From positions 1 through 33,634 of the forward strand of contig JASCPG010000035.1 in assembly GCA_029960085.1 (NCBI GenBank): a stretch of 33,634 nt of DNA, read 5' to 3'. The position numbers were made by a program, and so were the translations under genes. The notes beneath the pieces were generated by a model that worked only from the letters and a program-made list of their open reading frames with translations, did no database searches and was not told the DNA's origin. Positions within the stretch are counted from its first letter, which is position 1; each line of letters starts with the position of its first letter. This DNA comes from Microbacteriaceae bacterium PS02067 (GTDB taxonomy: Bacteria > Actinomycetota > Actinomycetes > Actinomycetales > Microbacteriaceae). Positions 1 to 7,123 of the stretch are shown one piece after another.

Positions 1-660
1 CTCCCCGGTCGTGGGCGGTGGGGGCGCCGTCTCGTGCAGTTCGCGGTGGCGGCGGGGTCGGGCGCGGGGTCGGGGTCGGGTTCGGGGTCGGGGTCGGGTT
101 CGGGCGCGGGCTTCGTGGACAATACCGATCCCGCACCGCCGCTGCTCCTCGGCGGGGCCATCGCCTTCGTTCTCGGCCCGGGTCCGCGCGCCGACGCGGT
201 CGTCGCGGCCTGCACGCGGGAGGGAAGGCAGGTGCGCGCGGTCGATGATCCGACGGGCGGCGCGGGTCTCGATGGGGCAGCCGGCGCGGGTGACGTGATC
301 GGCGCGAGGGGGTCCGCTGAGCCGAGTGGGCGAGCGGGGACGGCGGCGATCGCAGGCACGGGCGGCGCCGCGCAGGAGGGCGGATCGGCGAGGGCGCAGA
401 TGCAGAGTCGGGGTGGGTCGCCTGGTGCGCAGGAGCCGGTGGTGATCGGATCGCCCGAGGCCTGGCTCGCGCAGTGGCGCGCGCTCGCCGCCGTGCGCGA
501 GCGGGCGACGCTCGTCGTCGACGCCGATTGCGCCGCCGAGTACCGCGCGATCACGGGTCGGCGAGACCTTCCCCCGCACGCTCGCTCGGGCGCCGGACGG
601 GCTTGGGCGCTCACGCCGGGGGCACCGCCGCGGCGCGTCACTCTCCCGGGGGCGACGTAG
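1..660 (+). CDS. FtsK/SpoIIIE-type ATPase, C-terminal fragment
   Basis: The reading frame is already open at base 1 (LPGRGRWGRRLVQFAVAA...) and ends with a TAG stop at 658-660, so about 219 C-terminal residues are present and the start lies outside the window. The opening PGRGxW/xxxVQ stretch and the ending (VVDADCAAEYRAITGRR, then a final AWALTPGxPPRRVTLPG segment) resemble the tail of FtsK/SpoIIIE-domain proteins of Microbacteriaceae, some of which also carry FHA domains. The Walker motifs would lie upstream, so the ATPase itself cannot be checked. Two low-complexity stretches, a Gly-Ser repeat near the beginning and a Gly/Ala/Ser-rich linker around codons 80-140, separate the recognisable pieces and are probably disordered. 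The role (DNA translocation or a type VII secretion-like ATPase) is inferred from remembered family similarity. Confidence 0.6.
   Translation, partial: LPGRGRWGRRLVQFAVAAGSGAGSGSGSGSGSGSGAGFVDNTDPAPPLLLGGAIAFVLGPGPRADAVVAACTREGRQVRAVDDPTGGAGLDGAAGAGDVIGARGSAEPSGRAGTAAIAGTGGAAQEGGSARAQMQSRGGSPGAQEPVVIGSPEAWLAQWRALAAVRERATLVVDADCAAEYRAITGRRDLPPHARSGAGRAWALTPGAPPRRVTLPGAT
66..101 (+). repeat. 18-bp tandem duplication coding Gly-Ser repeats
   Basis: The unit ggggtcggggtcgggttc occurs twice without a mismatch (66-83 and 84-101). It is flanked by related gggtcg hexamers starting near 57. It encodes alternating Gly and Ser within the FtsK-like frame. The unit length is a multiple of three, so copy-number changes would lengthen or shorten the linker without breaking the frame. 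Confidence 0.9.
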
Positions 661-721
661 ACGGTGCCCGCCGGCACCTCGAGCAGTCAGAACGCGCGCC
701 GGAGGAACCCGCGCCAGCGGA

Positions 722-735
722 GGGCGGTACCGCCC
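722..735. terminator. Possible bidirectional terminator palindrome
   Basis: GGGCGGTACCGCCC is a perfect 14-base palindrome in the 135-base gap between the convergent ends of the FtsK-like gene and ald. It lacks a clear T tract on either side, and a zero-loop palindrome is not an ideal hairpin, so the terminator call rests mostly on position. Confidence 0.35.
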
Positions 736-795
736 GAGCCTTCCCGTCCGCGGCGGGAGCGGGGCCGCGCTCGCGGGGAGCGGGGGCCTCCGCCC

Positions 796-1911
796 TCAGA
801 CGAGCGCTTCCGCGAGGCTCAGCGACGCGGCTCCGTGCGCCGCGGCGACGCCGGCGTTGACGATGCGTCCCGCCGTCGTGTTGAGACCCAGCGCGAGCGC
901 GGTATCCGCCCGCAGCGCGTCGCGCCACCCGAGCGATGCGATCTTCCGGACGTACGGGAGCGTCGCGTTGGTGAGGGCCGACGTGGACGTGTTCGGTACC
1001 GCGCCCGGCATGTTGGCGACGCAGTAGAAGACGCTGCCGTGCACGGTGAAGGTCGGGTCGGCGTGCGTCGTCGGGTGGGTGTCCTCGAAGCAGCCGCCCT
1101 GGTCCACGGCGATGTCGACGAGCACGGACCCGGGTCGCATGCGGGAGACCATCTCGTTCGTCACGAGCTTCGGCGCCTTCGCTCCCGGGATGAGCACCGA
1201 GCCGATGACGAGGTCGGAGGCGATGACGGCGCGGTCGAGGTCGAGAGGGTTCGAGGCGGCTGTCTTCACGCGTCCCTGGAAGTGGTCGTCGAGGAAGCGT
1301 AGCCGGGCGATGTTCGTGTCGAAGATCGTCACGTCGGCGCCGAGACCTGCCGCGATCACGGCGGAGTTCGCGCCCGCGACACCGCCGCCGACGATCGTCA
1401 CCGTTGCCGGGCGCGTGCCGGGAACACCCGACATGAGAAGGCCGAGGCCTCCGGCCGAGCGCATCAGGGTCGCCGCCCCGACCGTCGGTGCGAGGCGCCC
1501 TGCCACTTCGCTCATCGGCGCGAGGAGCGGAAGCCCGCCGCCGTCGAGCTGCACGGTCTCATACGCGATCGCCGTCACACCGTCTGCCGTCAGACGCTCG
1601 GTGAGCGGGCGGTCGGCGGCGAGGTGCAGATACGTGAAGATCACGAGGTCGTCGCGGAAGTACCCGTACTCAGCCGCGATCGGCTCCTTGACCTTCAACA
1701 GCAGCTCCGCGCGCCCCCACACCTCGGCGGGGTCATCGACGAGCGTCGCTCCCGCCGCTTCATACTCGGCATCCGACATCGACGAGCCGACGCCGGCGCC
1801 GCGCTGTACGAGCACGTCGTGACCGGATGCCACGAGATCGTGGACACCCGCGGGCGTGAGTGCCACCCGATACTCGTTGTTCTTGATCTCGGTGGGAACG
1901 CTGATACGCAT
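796..1911 (-). CDS. ald: Alanine dehydrogenase
   Basis: Alanine dehydrogenase catalyses the reversible NAD-dependent deamination of L-alanine to pyruvate and ammonia in the cytoplasm. The 371-residue product matches the usual length. It starts with the family signature MRISVPTEIKNNEYRVALTP. Arg15, Lys75 (in LLKVKEP) and His96 (in TYLHLA) sit where the pyruvate-binding and catalytic residues are expected, and IVGGGVAGANSA near residue 175 is the NAD-binding loop. The ATG at 1911 is preceded by AGAGGAG six bases upstream, a strong ribosome-binding site. The asparaginase-like gene lies 60 bases upstream on the same strand, so the two may be cotranscribed for use of amino acids as carbon and nitrogen sources; that link is inferred. 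Confidence 0.96.
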   Translation of the reverse strand: MRISVPTEIKNNEYRVALTPAGVHDLVASGHDVLVQRGAGVGSSMSDAEYEAAGATLVDDPAEVWGRAELLLKVKEPIAAEYGYFRDDLVIFTYLHLAADRPLTERLTADGVTAIAYETVQLDGGGLPLLAPMSEVAGRLAPTVGAATLMRSAGGLGLLMSGVPGTRPATVTIVGGGVAGANSAVIAAGLGADVTIFDTNIARLRFLDDHFQGRVKTAASNPLDLDRAVIASDLVIGSVLIPGAKAPKLVTNEMVSRMRPGSVLVDIAVDQGGCFEDTHPTTHADPTFTVHGSVFYCVANMPGAVPNTSTSALTNATLPYVRKIASLGWRDALRADTALALGLNTTAGRIVNAGVAAAHGAASLSLAEALV

Positions 1912-1971
1912 GAGACTCCTCTCTGGGTCCCGCGCCGCCTTGCCGGGTGGGCTGCGGAGGCCGCGGGACGG

Positions 1972-2961
1972 CTACACCGTCGGCCGGATGAGGCCCACGT
2001 CCTGTCCGCCGCCCGTGATCGTGAGCGGAAGCTGTGTCAGGGTCTGCGCCGCCTCCGCGGGGGAGAGGGCGCCGACCCGCTGGAGCAGGGAGATCGCGAC
2101 GGCTGTGGCCGCCCGCCCCGATCCGTCGAGCATCTTGAGGGCGACCGTGGCGCCGTTCGGGGCCACCATGATCATGATGCCCTCGGCACCGCCCTTGGCG
2201 AACACGCCCAGGCGCTCGATCGCGATCGTGTCCTGACGGCCCGGCCCGTCGATCGCCCAAGGGTTCTCGCGGACGGCGCGCACGAGGGCGCCCGCCGTCC
2301 GGTGCAGTGCGAACGGGGAGCGCTCCGACGACGTCCCGACGCGATGGGTGGCCCGCGCGAGTGCGGAGAGGCTCATGGCGTAGACGGGAGCACCGCAGCC
2401 GTCGATCGCGGTCGTCGCGATCTTCGCGCCCGTGAGGCGCTCGATGACCTCGCGGATGTGCACCTGGAGCGGGTGGGCGGGGTCGAGGTACGTCGCCGTG
2501 TCCCACCCGTTGACGGAGCAGGCGAGGAGCATGGTGGCGTGCTTGCCGGAGCAGTTCATCCGGATGCGCTCCGGCTGCCCGAGCTCACGGACGATCTCGT
2601 CGCGCGTGGCGGTGTCGCCGGGCCACGCCGGTGGGCACCGCAGGTCGGACTCGGACAGGCCCGCGCGGTCCAGGATGTCGCGCACGACGGCGACGTGCCG
2701 GTCGGTGCCGGCGTGGCTGGCCGTCGACAGGGCGAGGTGCTCGCCCTCGAGCACGGCTCCCGCCGTCGCACAGCCGAGCGCCTGGAGGGGCTTCATGCTC
2801 GAACGCGGGAGGATCGGCGCCTCGACGTCCCCGAGGGACAGCGCCACGACGCCGTCGGGATCGAGCACGACCGCGGCGCCCGCGTGCCGCGACTCGACGA
2901 ACCCGCTCCGCTCGACGACGGCGAGTTCGACGGACGCGGGGACGGTGAGGGTCTCGGGCAC
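1972..2961 (-). CDS. Asparaginase II-type amidohydrolase
   Basis: The 329-residue protein belongs to the asparaginase II family (the Rhizobium AnsA-like family, PF06089), which is unrelated to E. coli AnsA/AnsB and hydrolyses asparagine to aspartate and ammonia. Conserved stretches include the ERSGFVESRHAG opening, PRSSMKPLQAL, STASHAGTDRHV and the MNCSGKHA segment. The GTG start at 2961 lies exactly six bases after TAGGCT, so translation probably begins at the 5' end of the mRNA. The next gene, ald, is 60 bases downstream on the same strand. Substrate specificity cannot be read from the sequence; the family assignment is firm, the asparagine substrate less so. Confidence 0.85.
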   Translation of the reverse strand: MPETLTVPASVELAVVERSGFVESRHAGAAVVLDPDGVVALSLGDVEAPILPRSSMKPLQALGCATAGAVLEGEHLALSTASHAGTDRHVAVVRDILDRAGLSESDLRCPPAWPGDTATRDEIVRELGQPERIRMNCSGKHATMLLACSVNGWDTATYLDPAHPLQVHIREVIERLTGAKIATTAIDGCGAPVYAMSLSALARATHRVGTSSERSPFALHRTAGALVRAVRENPWAIDGPGRQDTIAIERLGVFAKGGAEGIMIMVAPNGATVALKMLDGSGRAATAVAISLLQRVGALSPAEAAQTLTQLPLTITGGGQDVGLIRPTV

Positions 2962-2967
2962 CCGATC

Positions 2968-2973
2968 AGCCTA
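2968..2973 (-). promoter_or_regulatory. -10 box of asparaginase II-type gene (leaderless)
   Basis: TAGGCT on the minus strand is followed by six bases and the GTG start, the spacing expected if transcription begins at the start codon. Confidence 0.6.
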
Positions 2974-3041
2974 TCCCCGGCGCGCCGCGCGCTCGAGGAT
3001 CGACGGCGCGGAGGCCATCACCGCAGATCTCGCGCAGGTGC

Positions 3042-3047
3042 CAGACT
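3042..3047 (+). promoter_or_regulatory. Possible -10 box of OsmC gene
   Basis: CAGACT lies exactly six bases before the ATG at 3054. It keeps the A and final T of the TAnnnT pattern but not the first T, so it is weaker than the TAGGCT boxes elsewhere in the window. Confidence 0.35.
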
Positions 3048-3053
3048 GGGCGG

Positions 3054-3524
3054 ATGATCGGCGAACACCGGTACCGCCTCCACAGCGAGTGGACGGGCAA
3101 CCGCGGCACGGGCACGAGCGGCTATCGCGACTACGACCGTTCCGTGACGATCTCGGTCGCGGGCAAGCCCGAGCTGCAGGCATCCAGCGACAAGCCCTTC
3201 CGCGGCGATCCCGCGAAGTGGAACCCCGAGGATCTCCTGCTCGCGGCGCTGTCGGAGTGCCACCTGCTGTCGTACCTGCACGCGTGCGTCACGGCAGGGG
3301 TCGTCGTCGTGTCGTACGAGGACGAGGCGACGGGGCGCATGGTCGAGGATGGTCGCGGCGGCGGTGCCTTCGCCGAGGTGACGCTGCGCCCGCGCGTGGT
3401 CGTCGCGGAGGCCGCGATGATCCCGGCGGCGGAACAGGCACACGCCCAGGCACGCGAATGGTGTTTCATCGCCAACTCGGTGAACTTCCCCGTCCATCAC
3501 GCCGCGACGGTCACCGCGCGCTGA
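3054..3524 (+). CDS. OsmC family peroxide-resistance protein
   Basis: OsmC/Ohr-type proteins are cytoplasmic thiol peroxidases that reduce organic hydroperoxides. The 156-residue product has the family shape: an N-terminal beta-strand region (HRYRLHSEWTGNRGTGTSGY), the LLLAALSECHLL helix with Cys69, and a second conserved cysteine, Cys137, in REWCFIANSVNFPV. These two would be the peroxidatic and resolving cysteines. Cys78 is additional. The gene is transcribed divergently from the asparaginase-like gene across 92 bases. Whether it prefers organic or inorganic peroxides cannot be told; it is OsmC/YhfA-like rather than a clear Ohr. Confidence 0.88.
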   Translation: MIGEHRYRLHSEWTGNRGTGTSGYRDYDRSVTISVAGKPELQASSDKPFRGDPAKWNPEDLLLAALSECHLLSYLHACVTAGVVVVSYEDEATGRMVEDGRGGGAFAEVTLRPRVVVAEAAMIPAAEQAHAQAREWCFIANSVNFPVHHAATVTAR

Positions 3525-3556
3525 ACCCAAGGCCCCGGGCCTTCGCCCCTGCGCGC

Positions 3557-3715
3557 CATCGGCCCCGGGCTCCGTCCCGCCGCGCTCCGAAAGCAGGGTG
3601 AACCGGCGCGGGGCGATCGTGCAGAGCGTGAGATTGCCGGTTGTCCCTGCTTTCAGAACACGACAGGGGCTCTGCGACGGTCATTCTCAGCGGCGTGAGC
3701 GTGCGGCGAGGAGCC
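3557..3715. repeat. Repeat copy 1, REP-like inverted repeat plus duplicated gene end
   Basis: This 159-base stretch is about 85% identical by eye to 3737-3889. It contains an inverted repeat: left arm 3586-3606 (TCCGAAAGCAGGGTGAACCGG) and right arm 3637-3657 (CCGGTTGTCCCTGCTTTCAGA), about 18 of 22 positions pairing across a 30-base loop. Its right end (3687-3715) is a copy of the 3' end of the DUF559 gene. The stretch between OsmC and the DUF559 gene (3525-3860) shows no convincing gene beyond this repeat pair. Confidence 0.85.
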
Positions 3716-3736
3716 GGCCGCCACGTCCGCCGCGGA

Positions 3737-3889
3737 CATCGGCTCCGCCCCCCGCGCGTTCCGAAAGCAGGGTGAACCGGCGCGCGGCGACCGTGCGGAG
3801 CGTGAGATTGCCGGTTGTCCCTGCCTTCGGAACACGACTGGGCCTCTACGACGGTCGCTCTCAGCGGCGTGAGTGTGCGGCGAGGAGCC
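3737..3889. repeat. Repeat copy 2, overlapping the DUF559 gene end
   Basis: Second copy of the tandem repeat. Its inverted repeat has arms at 3759-3780 and 3811-3832 that pair at about 19 of 22 positions, with a loop of 30 bases. The right end covers the last codons and stop of the DUF559 gene, so this is presumably the original location and copy 1 the duplicate. A hairpin here could also end transcription of that gene. Confidence 0.85.
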
Positions 3890-4703
3890 CCGTCACGGCG
3901 GCGCGGACGACGTCGGGGTGCCACATGATGTCCTCCGCAATCGGCCGATAGGTGGCGAATCCGCGTGCCGCGGCGGCCTGGTCGCGTCGTCGATCGCGCT
4001 TCTGGTCCTCCCAAGACGAGTGGAAGGCGGCGCTGTCGCACTCGACGATCAACCACCCGTCGATGAGGAAGTCGACCCTGCCGACGCCGTCGATCGACAC
4101 CTGCACATCGAACCGGCATCCGATCGTTCGGAGTATCAGCCGCATCAGCGACTCCGCGCCCGACTCTGCGCGAGAGTCGAGGAGGCGCCGAAGGCGTCGG
4201 TGACGGCGAGGGAGCGCCGCGAACAGTTCGTCGAGATCGTCGTGGGGGATGACACCAAGATGCAGCGCCGAATCAAGCGTGGCGATCGCCGCCCGCGGAT
4301 TCTGGCAGAGCACCGACTGACGCAGGGCGTCGAGGGTCTCGACACTCAATGCCCTCGGGTGCGGAGTCCGGATCAGCTTGTCGCGGTGTATGCGGGTCGG
4401 CGCTGAAGCGCGCAGCCGCGCGGCTTCAGGCTCGATGTGGATGTGCCGGGTCGAATGATCGAGGACGAAGACCCCGAGACGTCGCAGTTCCGAGATGCAC
4501 GCGAGCCTCCCTCGGGTTCGGCCGGCGGCGACGCAGTCCGGCGGGGTGTCGACCGCACAGTACGCGCCCGGTCGGAGTCTCGTGAGGTGCCCGGTCTCGA
4601 CAGCCGTGCTCAGGTCGCGCGTGCGCCAGCCCCGGCCACGTAGGTCGCGGGTGCGAAAGAAGGTGGGCGCGGCCCCCGCGTCGGCCTCGATCGTGTCTTG
4701 CAT
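3861..4703 (-). CDS. AbiEi-like N-terminus with DUF559 endonuclease-fold domain
   Basis: The 280-residue product has an N-terminal winged-helix-like segment (FFRTRDLRGRGWRTRDLS... LRPGAYC) typical of AbiEi-family antitoxin domains, and a C-terminal DUF559 domain related to Vsr/restriction-endonuclease folds: VDFLIDGWLIVECDS, then H..WEDQKRDRRRD and a final G-F-A-T-Y-R strand. The acidic residues of VDF and ECD would form the nuclease-like centre. No AbiEii-type toxin lies beside it, so this is an orphan of a family that is abundant in actinobacteria and of unknown function. The ATG at 4703 was chosen because CAGAGT lies six bases upstream; an in-frame GTG at 4754 has neither a ribosome-binding site nor such a box. 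It sits inside a repeat-rich zone, and its 3' end has been duplicated. Confidence 0.75.
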   Translation of the reverse strand: MQDTIEADAGAAPTFFRTRDLRGRGWRTRDLSTAVETGHLTRLRPGAYCAVDTPPDCVAAGRTRGRLACISELRRLGVFVLDHSTRHIHIEPEAARLRASAPTRIHRDKLIRTPHPRALSVETLDALRQSVLCQNPRAAIATLDSALHLGVIPHDDLDELFAALPRRHRRLRRLLDSRAESGAESLMRLILRTIGCRFDVQVSIDGVGRVDFLIDGWLIVECDSAAFHSSWEDQKRDRRRDQAAAARGFATYRPIAEDIMWHPDVVRAAVTGLLAAHSRR

Positions 4704-4820
4704 GTGCTCACTCTGCTCGGCGCGCAGCAGCCGTGGACGCCCAGATGTCGCCACTGTGGAGTGATCGGGAGATCGGCCGATTGGGGAGGAGGCGATGCAT
4801 CACCCGGCGCCGAGCGCTGT

Positions 4821-4896
4821 CGCGGAAGCAGGACCAACCCGTTGACGAGGTCGGCGGCGTCGCTGAGGATGCCGTCCGCCCCTGCTTGCGGAACCT
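4821..4896. repeat. Degenerate REP-like inverted repeat
   Basis: CGGAAGCAGGACCAACC at the left and CCCCTGCTTGCGGAAC at the right repeat the GAAGCAGG.../...CCTGCTT core of the elements at 3557-3889, but the arms pair less well. It lies in the 458-base gap between the DUF559 gene start and the plsC end (4704-5161), which contains no gene I can support. Confidence 0.55.
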
Positions 4897-5015
4897 CCGG
4901 CGGGTTGTTTGATGAGGCCCCCGTGGCAGCGGGCGGGGCGGTCGGGCGGGCGGGGCGGGGCGTTGTGGGAGCAGGGGGAAGTGGCTCTGCGGGACCGCGG
5001 CGCGGTCGGGAACGG

Positions 5016-5037
5016 CGGTTGACCCTGCTTCGGAACG
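5016..5037. repeat. Solitary half of the REP-like element
   Basis: CGGTTGACCCTGCTTCGGAA matches the right arm of the elements at 3637-3657 and 3811-3832 closely, but I see no matching left arm nearby. Confidence 0.6.
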
Positions 5038-5111
5038 GCTGGCCGCGGTGGATGGCGCGAACCCGCGAGCGGGGCGGAGCCGGGAGGTGGGGATCGTCGT
5101 GTGGGAGGGCC

Positions 5112-5180
5112 GGAGGGACCCGGCTCAGCGACGCTCGCGGGGGAGGGCGGGAGGGACCCGGTCAGCGACGCTCGTGGGGA
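5112..5180. repeat. Direct repeat copying the plsC 3' end
   Basis: GGAGGGACCCGG(C)TCAGCGACGCTCG(C/T)GGGG occurs at 5112-5143 and again from 5150. The second copy contains the stop codon and last codons of plsC; the first lies just beyond the gene with a 38-base period. Confidence 0.8.
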
Positions 5181-5953
5181 AGGACCTGCTTCAGGCGCTC
5201 CACGGGATTGGCCGCCGGGGCCTCGTTGTAGGCGTTCGCGAGTTCCTGCCCGGACAGGGCGTGGATCGCCGACATGATCTCGTCGGTCGCGAGGCGGCGG
5301 GCCTTGCCGCTGCCCGCGGCGCCGAGGTGCGACAGGTCGATGGGCTCACCGAAGCGCACCGTGACGCGCGGATGCCGCCGGGGGAACTTCGCGCCCACGG
5401 GCATCGCCTCGTTGGTGCCGATGATCCCCACCGGCACCACCTGTGCGCCCTCTTCGAGCGCCAGGAACGCGACGCCGGTACGGCCCTTGTACAGCCGGCC
5501 GTCGAGGGAACGGGTGCCCTCGGGATAGAGCGCGATCGCACGTCCGGATGCCAGGATGCGCCGCTGCTGGTCGAGCGCGTCGAGTGCGGCCTGGCCTGCT
5601 CCGCGCTGCACGGGAGTCGCACCGATCGCGCGGAAGAAGGTGCGACTCACCCAGCCGGTGAACCCGGTGCCCTCGAAGTACGACGACTTCGCGAGGAAGT
5701 ACACGGGGCGGGGGGAGAACATCGGGATGACGAGGGAGTCGATGAACGACAGGTGGTTGCTCGCGAAGATCACCTTGCCGGTGCGGGGGATGTTCCCGCG
5801 TCCCTCGATGCGCGGCCGGTAGAACAGCCGGGTCAGGGGCACCAGTACGCCCTTGCCGAAGTAGTAGGTGAACCCGACCGGGGCGACCTCGGCGGGCTCG
5901 GGCTGCGGGGGTGCGGCGGGTGCGTCGGGTGCGCTCTCGTGCTCGTCTGCCAC
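5162..5953 (-). CDS. 1-acylglycerol-3-phosphate acyltransferase family (PlsC-like)
   Basis: PlsC-type enzymes transfer an acyl chain to lysophosphatidic acid at the membrane to make phosphatidic acid. The 263-residue product has the HX4D motif as NHLSFID (His67, Asp72), EGTR at 145-148, and VPVGIIGTNEAMPVG as the later block. An acidic, Pro/Ala-rich leader of about 25 residues precedes the conserved region. The GTG start lies six bases after TAGCCT, suggesting a leaderless transcript. It is transcribed divergently from the FKBP-type lipoprotein gene. The true acyl acceptor cannot be told from sequence, because actinobacteria carry several paralogues. Confidence 0.9.
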   Translation of the reverse strand: MADEHESAPDAPAAPPQPEPAEVAPVGFTYYFGKGVLVPLTRLFYRPRIEGRGNIPRTGKVIFASNHLSFIDSLVIPMFSPRPVYFLAKSSYFEGTGFTGWVSRTFFRAIGATPVQRGAGQAALDALDQQRRILASGRAIALYPEGTRSLDGRLYKGRTGVAFLALEEGAQVVPVGIIGTNEAMPVGAKFPRRHPRVTVRFGEPIDLSHLGAAGSGKARRLATDEIMSAIHALSGQELANAYNEAPAANPVERLKQVLPHERR

Positions 5954-5959
5954 CTATCG

Positions 5960-5965
5960 AGGCTA
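5960..5965 (-). promoter_or_regulatory. -10 box of plsC-like gene (leaderless)
   Basis: TAGCCT on the minus strand is followed by six bases and the GTG start of the acyltransferase gene. Confidence 0.5.
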
Positions 5966-6124
5966 CTCCCGATTCCATGCCGAGCCGTGCATGAGCCGGG
6001 GGTGCCCCTGTCGGGCCGCACGTCGGCTCCCGCCGAAACACGAAGGCCGGTTCTCAGCCGGAACAGAAGAAAGTGGGCCAGGATGGAGCGGATCCCCCAA
6101 CCACCATCCCTGTGAGGTCTCACC

Positions 6125-7099
6125 GTGCGTCTGCGCCCGCTTGCCGCCCTGTCCGCCGCCGCCGTCTCGGTCCTTCTCCTCGCGGGGTGTTCCGGGGCCG
6201 GTGCGCCCAACGCCAGCGGCACGCCCTCCGGCCCGGCCACGCCTGCAGCGGACCTCTGCGCGGCGCAGGCGGCATCCGGCGCGGCATCCGACGCCGTCAA
6301 GGTGACGGGTGACGCCGGCAAGCCCGCGACCGACGTGACGTTCACCTCGCCGCTCGAGGTCCCCGCGCTTCAGGTCACGCAGCTCTCCGAAGGGTCGGGC
6401 ACGCCGGTGAAGGCCGGAGACTTCGTCTCCTTCGCGCTGTCGGCGTACGACGCGGCCACCGGGCAGAAGCTCGGCGAGCAGGGATACGCGCCGAACCTCG
6501 GCCTCCCGCAGCAGATCTCGGCAGACAACCCCATCGGGCAGCTCTTCGGCTGTGCGAAGCCCGGCACGCGCGTCGTCGCGGCGTTCCCGGCCGCGGAGAA
6601 CTCGTCCGCCCAGGTCTACGTCGTGGACCTTCTCGGCGTCGTGCCGACGGCCGCCTGGGGCGAGCCGCAGGCGCCTGTCGCCGGCATGCCCACCGTCACA
6701 CTGGATGCCGACGGCACCCCCGACATCTCGATCGACACCTCGGCGACCCCGCCGACGGAGACCGAGATCGCGACCCTCAAGAAGGGCGACGGCGCGACGG
6801 TCGAATCGGGCGACTACGTCCTGATCCAGTTCCGCGGAGCGCGCTGGTCGTCAGGGAAGCTCTTCGACGGCGGCGACACGTGGGCGACCTCCTCGCCGTA
6901 CCCGGGCCAGACGACAGGGTTCGTCCCCGGCTTCACGAAGGCGCTCGAGGGTCAGACCGTCGGGTCCCAGGTGCTCGTCGTCATCCCGCCGAAGGACGGC
7001 TACGGCGAGGGTGAGATCAACGACAAGGACTTGAAGGGCGACACGCTCGTCTTCGTCATCGACATCCTCGCGTCGCAGAAGGCCCAGCCCGCTCAGTGA
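6125..7099 (+). CDS. FKBP-type peptidyl-prolyl isomerase lipoprotein
   Basis: The 324-residue protein begins with a lipoprotein signal peptide: basic MRLRP, a hydrophobic stretch, and the lipobox LLAGC with Cys22 as the lipidated residue. It is therefore anchored to the outer face of the membrane and probably helps fold exported proteins. A spacer rich in Gly, Ser and Thr follows. The C-terminal 110 residues form an FKBP domain (GDYVLIQFRGARWSSGKLFD, FVPGFTKALEGQTVGSQVLV, PPKDGYGEG, LVFVIDIL). The middle part (about 75-180) has the same pattern (VKAGDFVSFALSAYDAATGQ), which looks like a second, diverged FKBP domain. The GTG start has GAGGT six bases upstream. dxr follows after 24 bases but has its own promoter-like box. 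Confidence 0.9.
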   Translation: MRLRPLAALSAAAVSVLLLAGCSGAGAPNASGTPSGPATPAADLCAAQAASGAASDAVKVTGDAGKPATDVTFTSPLEVPALQVTQLSEGSGTPVKAGDFVSFALSAYDAATGQKLGEQGYAPNLGLPQQISADNPIGQLFGCAKPGTRVVAAFPAAENSSAQVYVVDLLGVVPTAAWGEPQAPVAGMPTVTLDADGTPDISIDTSATPPTETEIATLKKGDGATVESGDYVLIQFRGARWSSGKLFDGGDTWATSSPYPGQTTGFVPGFTKALEGQTVGSQVLVVIPPKDGYGEGEINDKDLKGDTLVFVIDILASQKAQPAQ

Positions 7100-7111
7100 C
7101 CGCCGCGCGGC

Positions 7112-7117
7112 TAGGCT
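7112..7117 (+). promoter_or_regulatory. -10 box of dxr (leaderless)
   Basis: TAGGCT lies exactly six bases before the dxr ATG, and no ribosome-binding site is seen. It follows the FKBP-type lipoprotein gene by 12 bases, so dxr probably has its own promoter. Confidence 0.6.
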
Positions 7118-7123
7118 GACGGC

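Noticed and set aside
3557..3889. CRISPR array
   Set aside because: Only two long, imperfect copies without short regular repeats and spacers; no cas genes.
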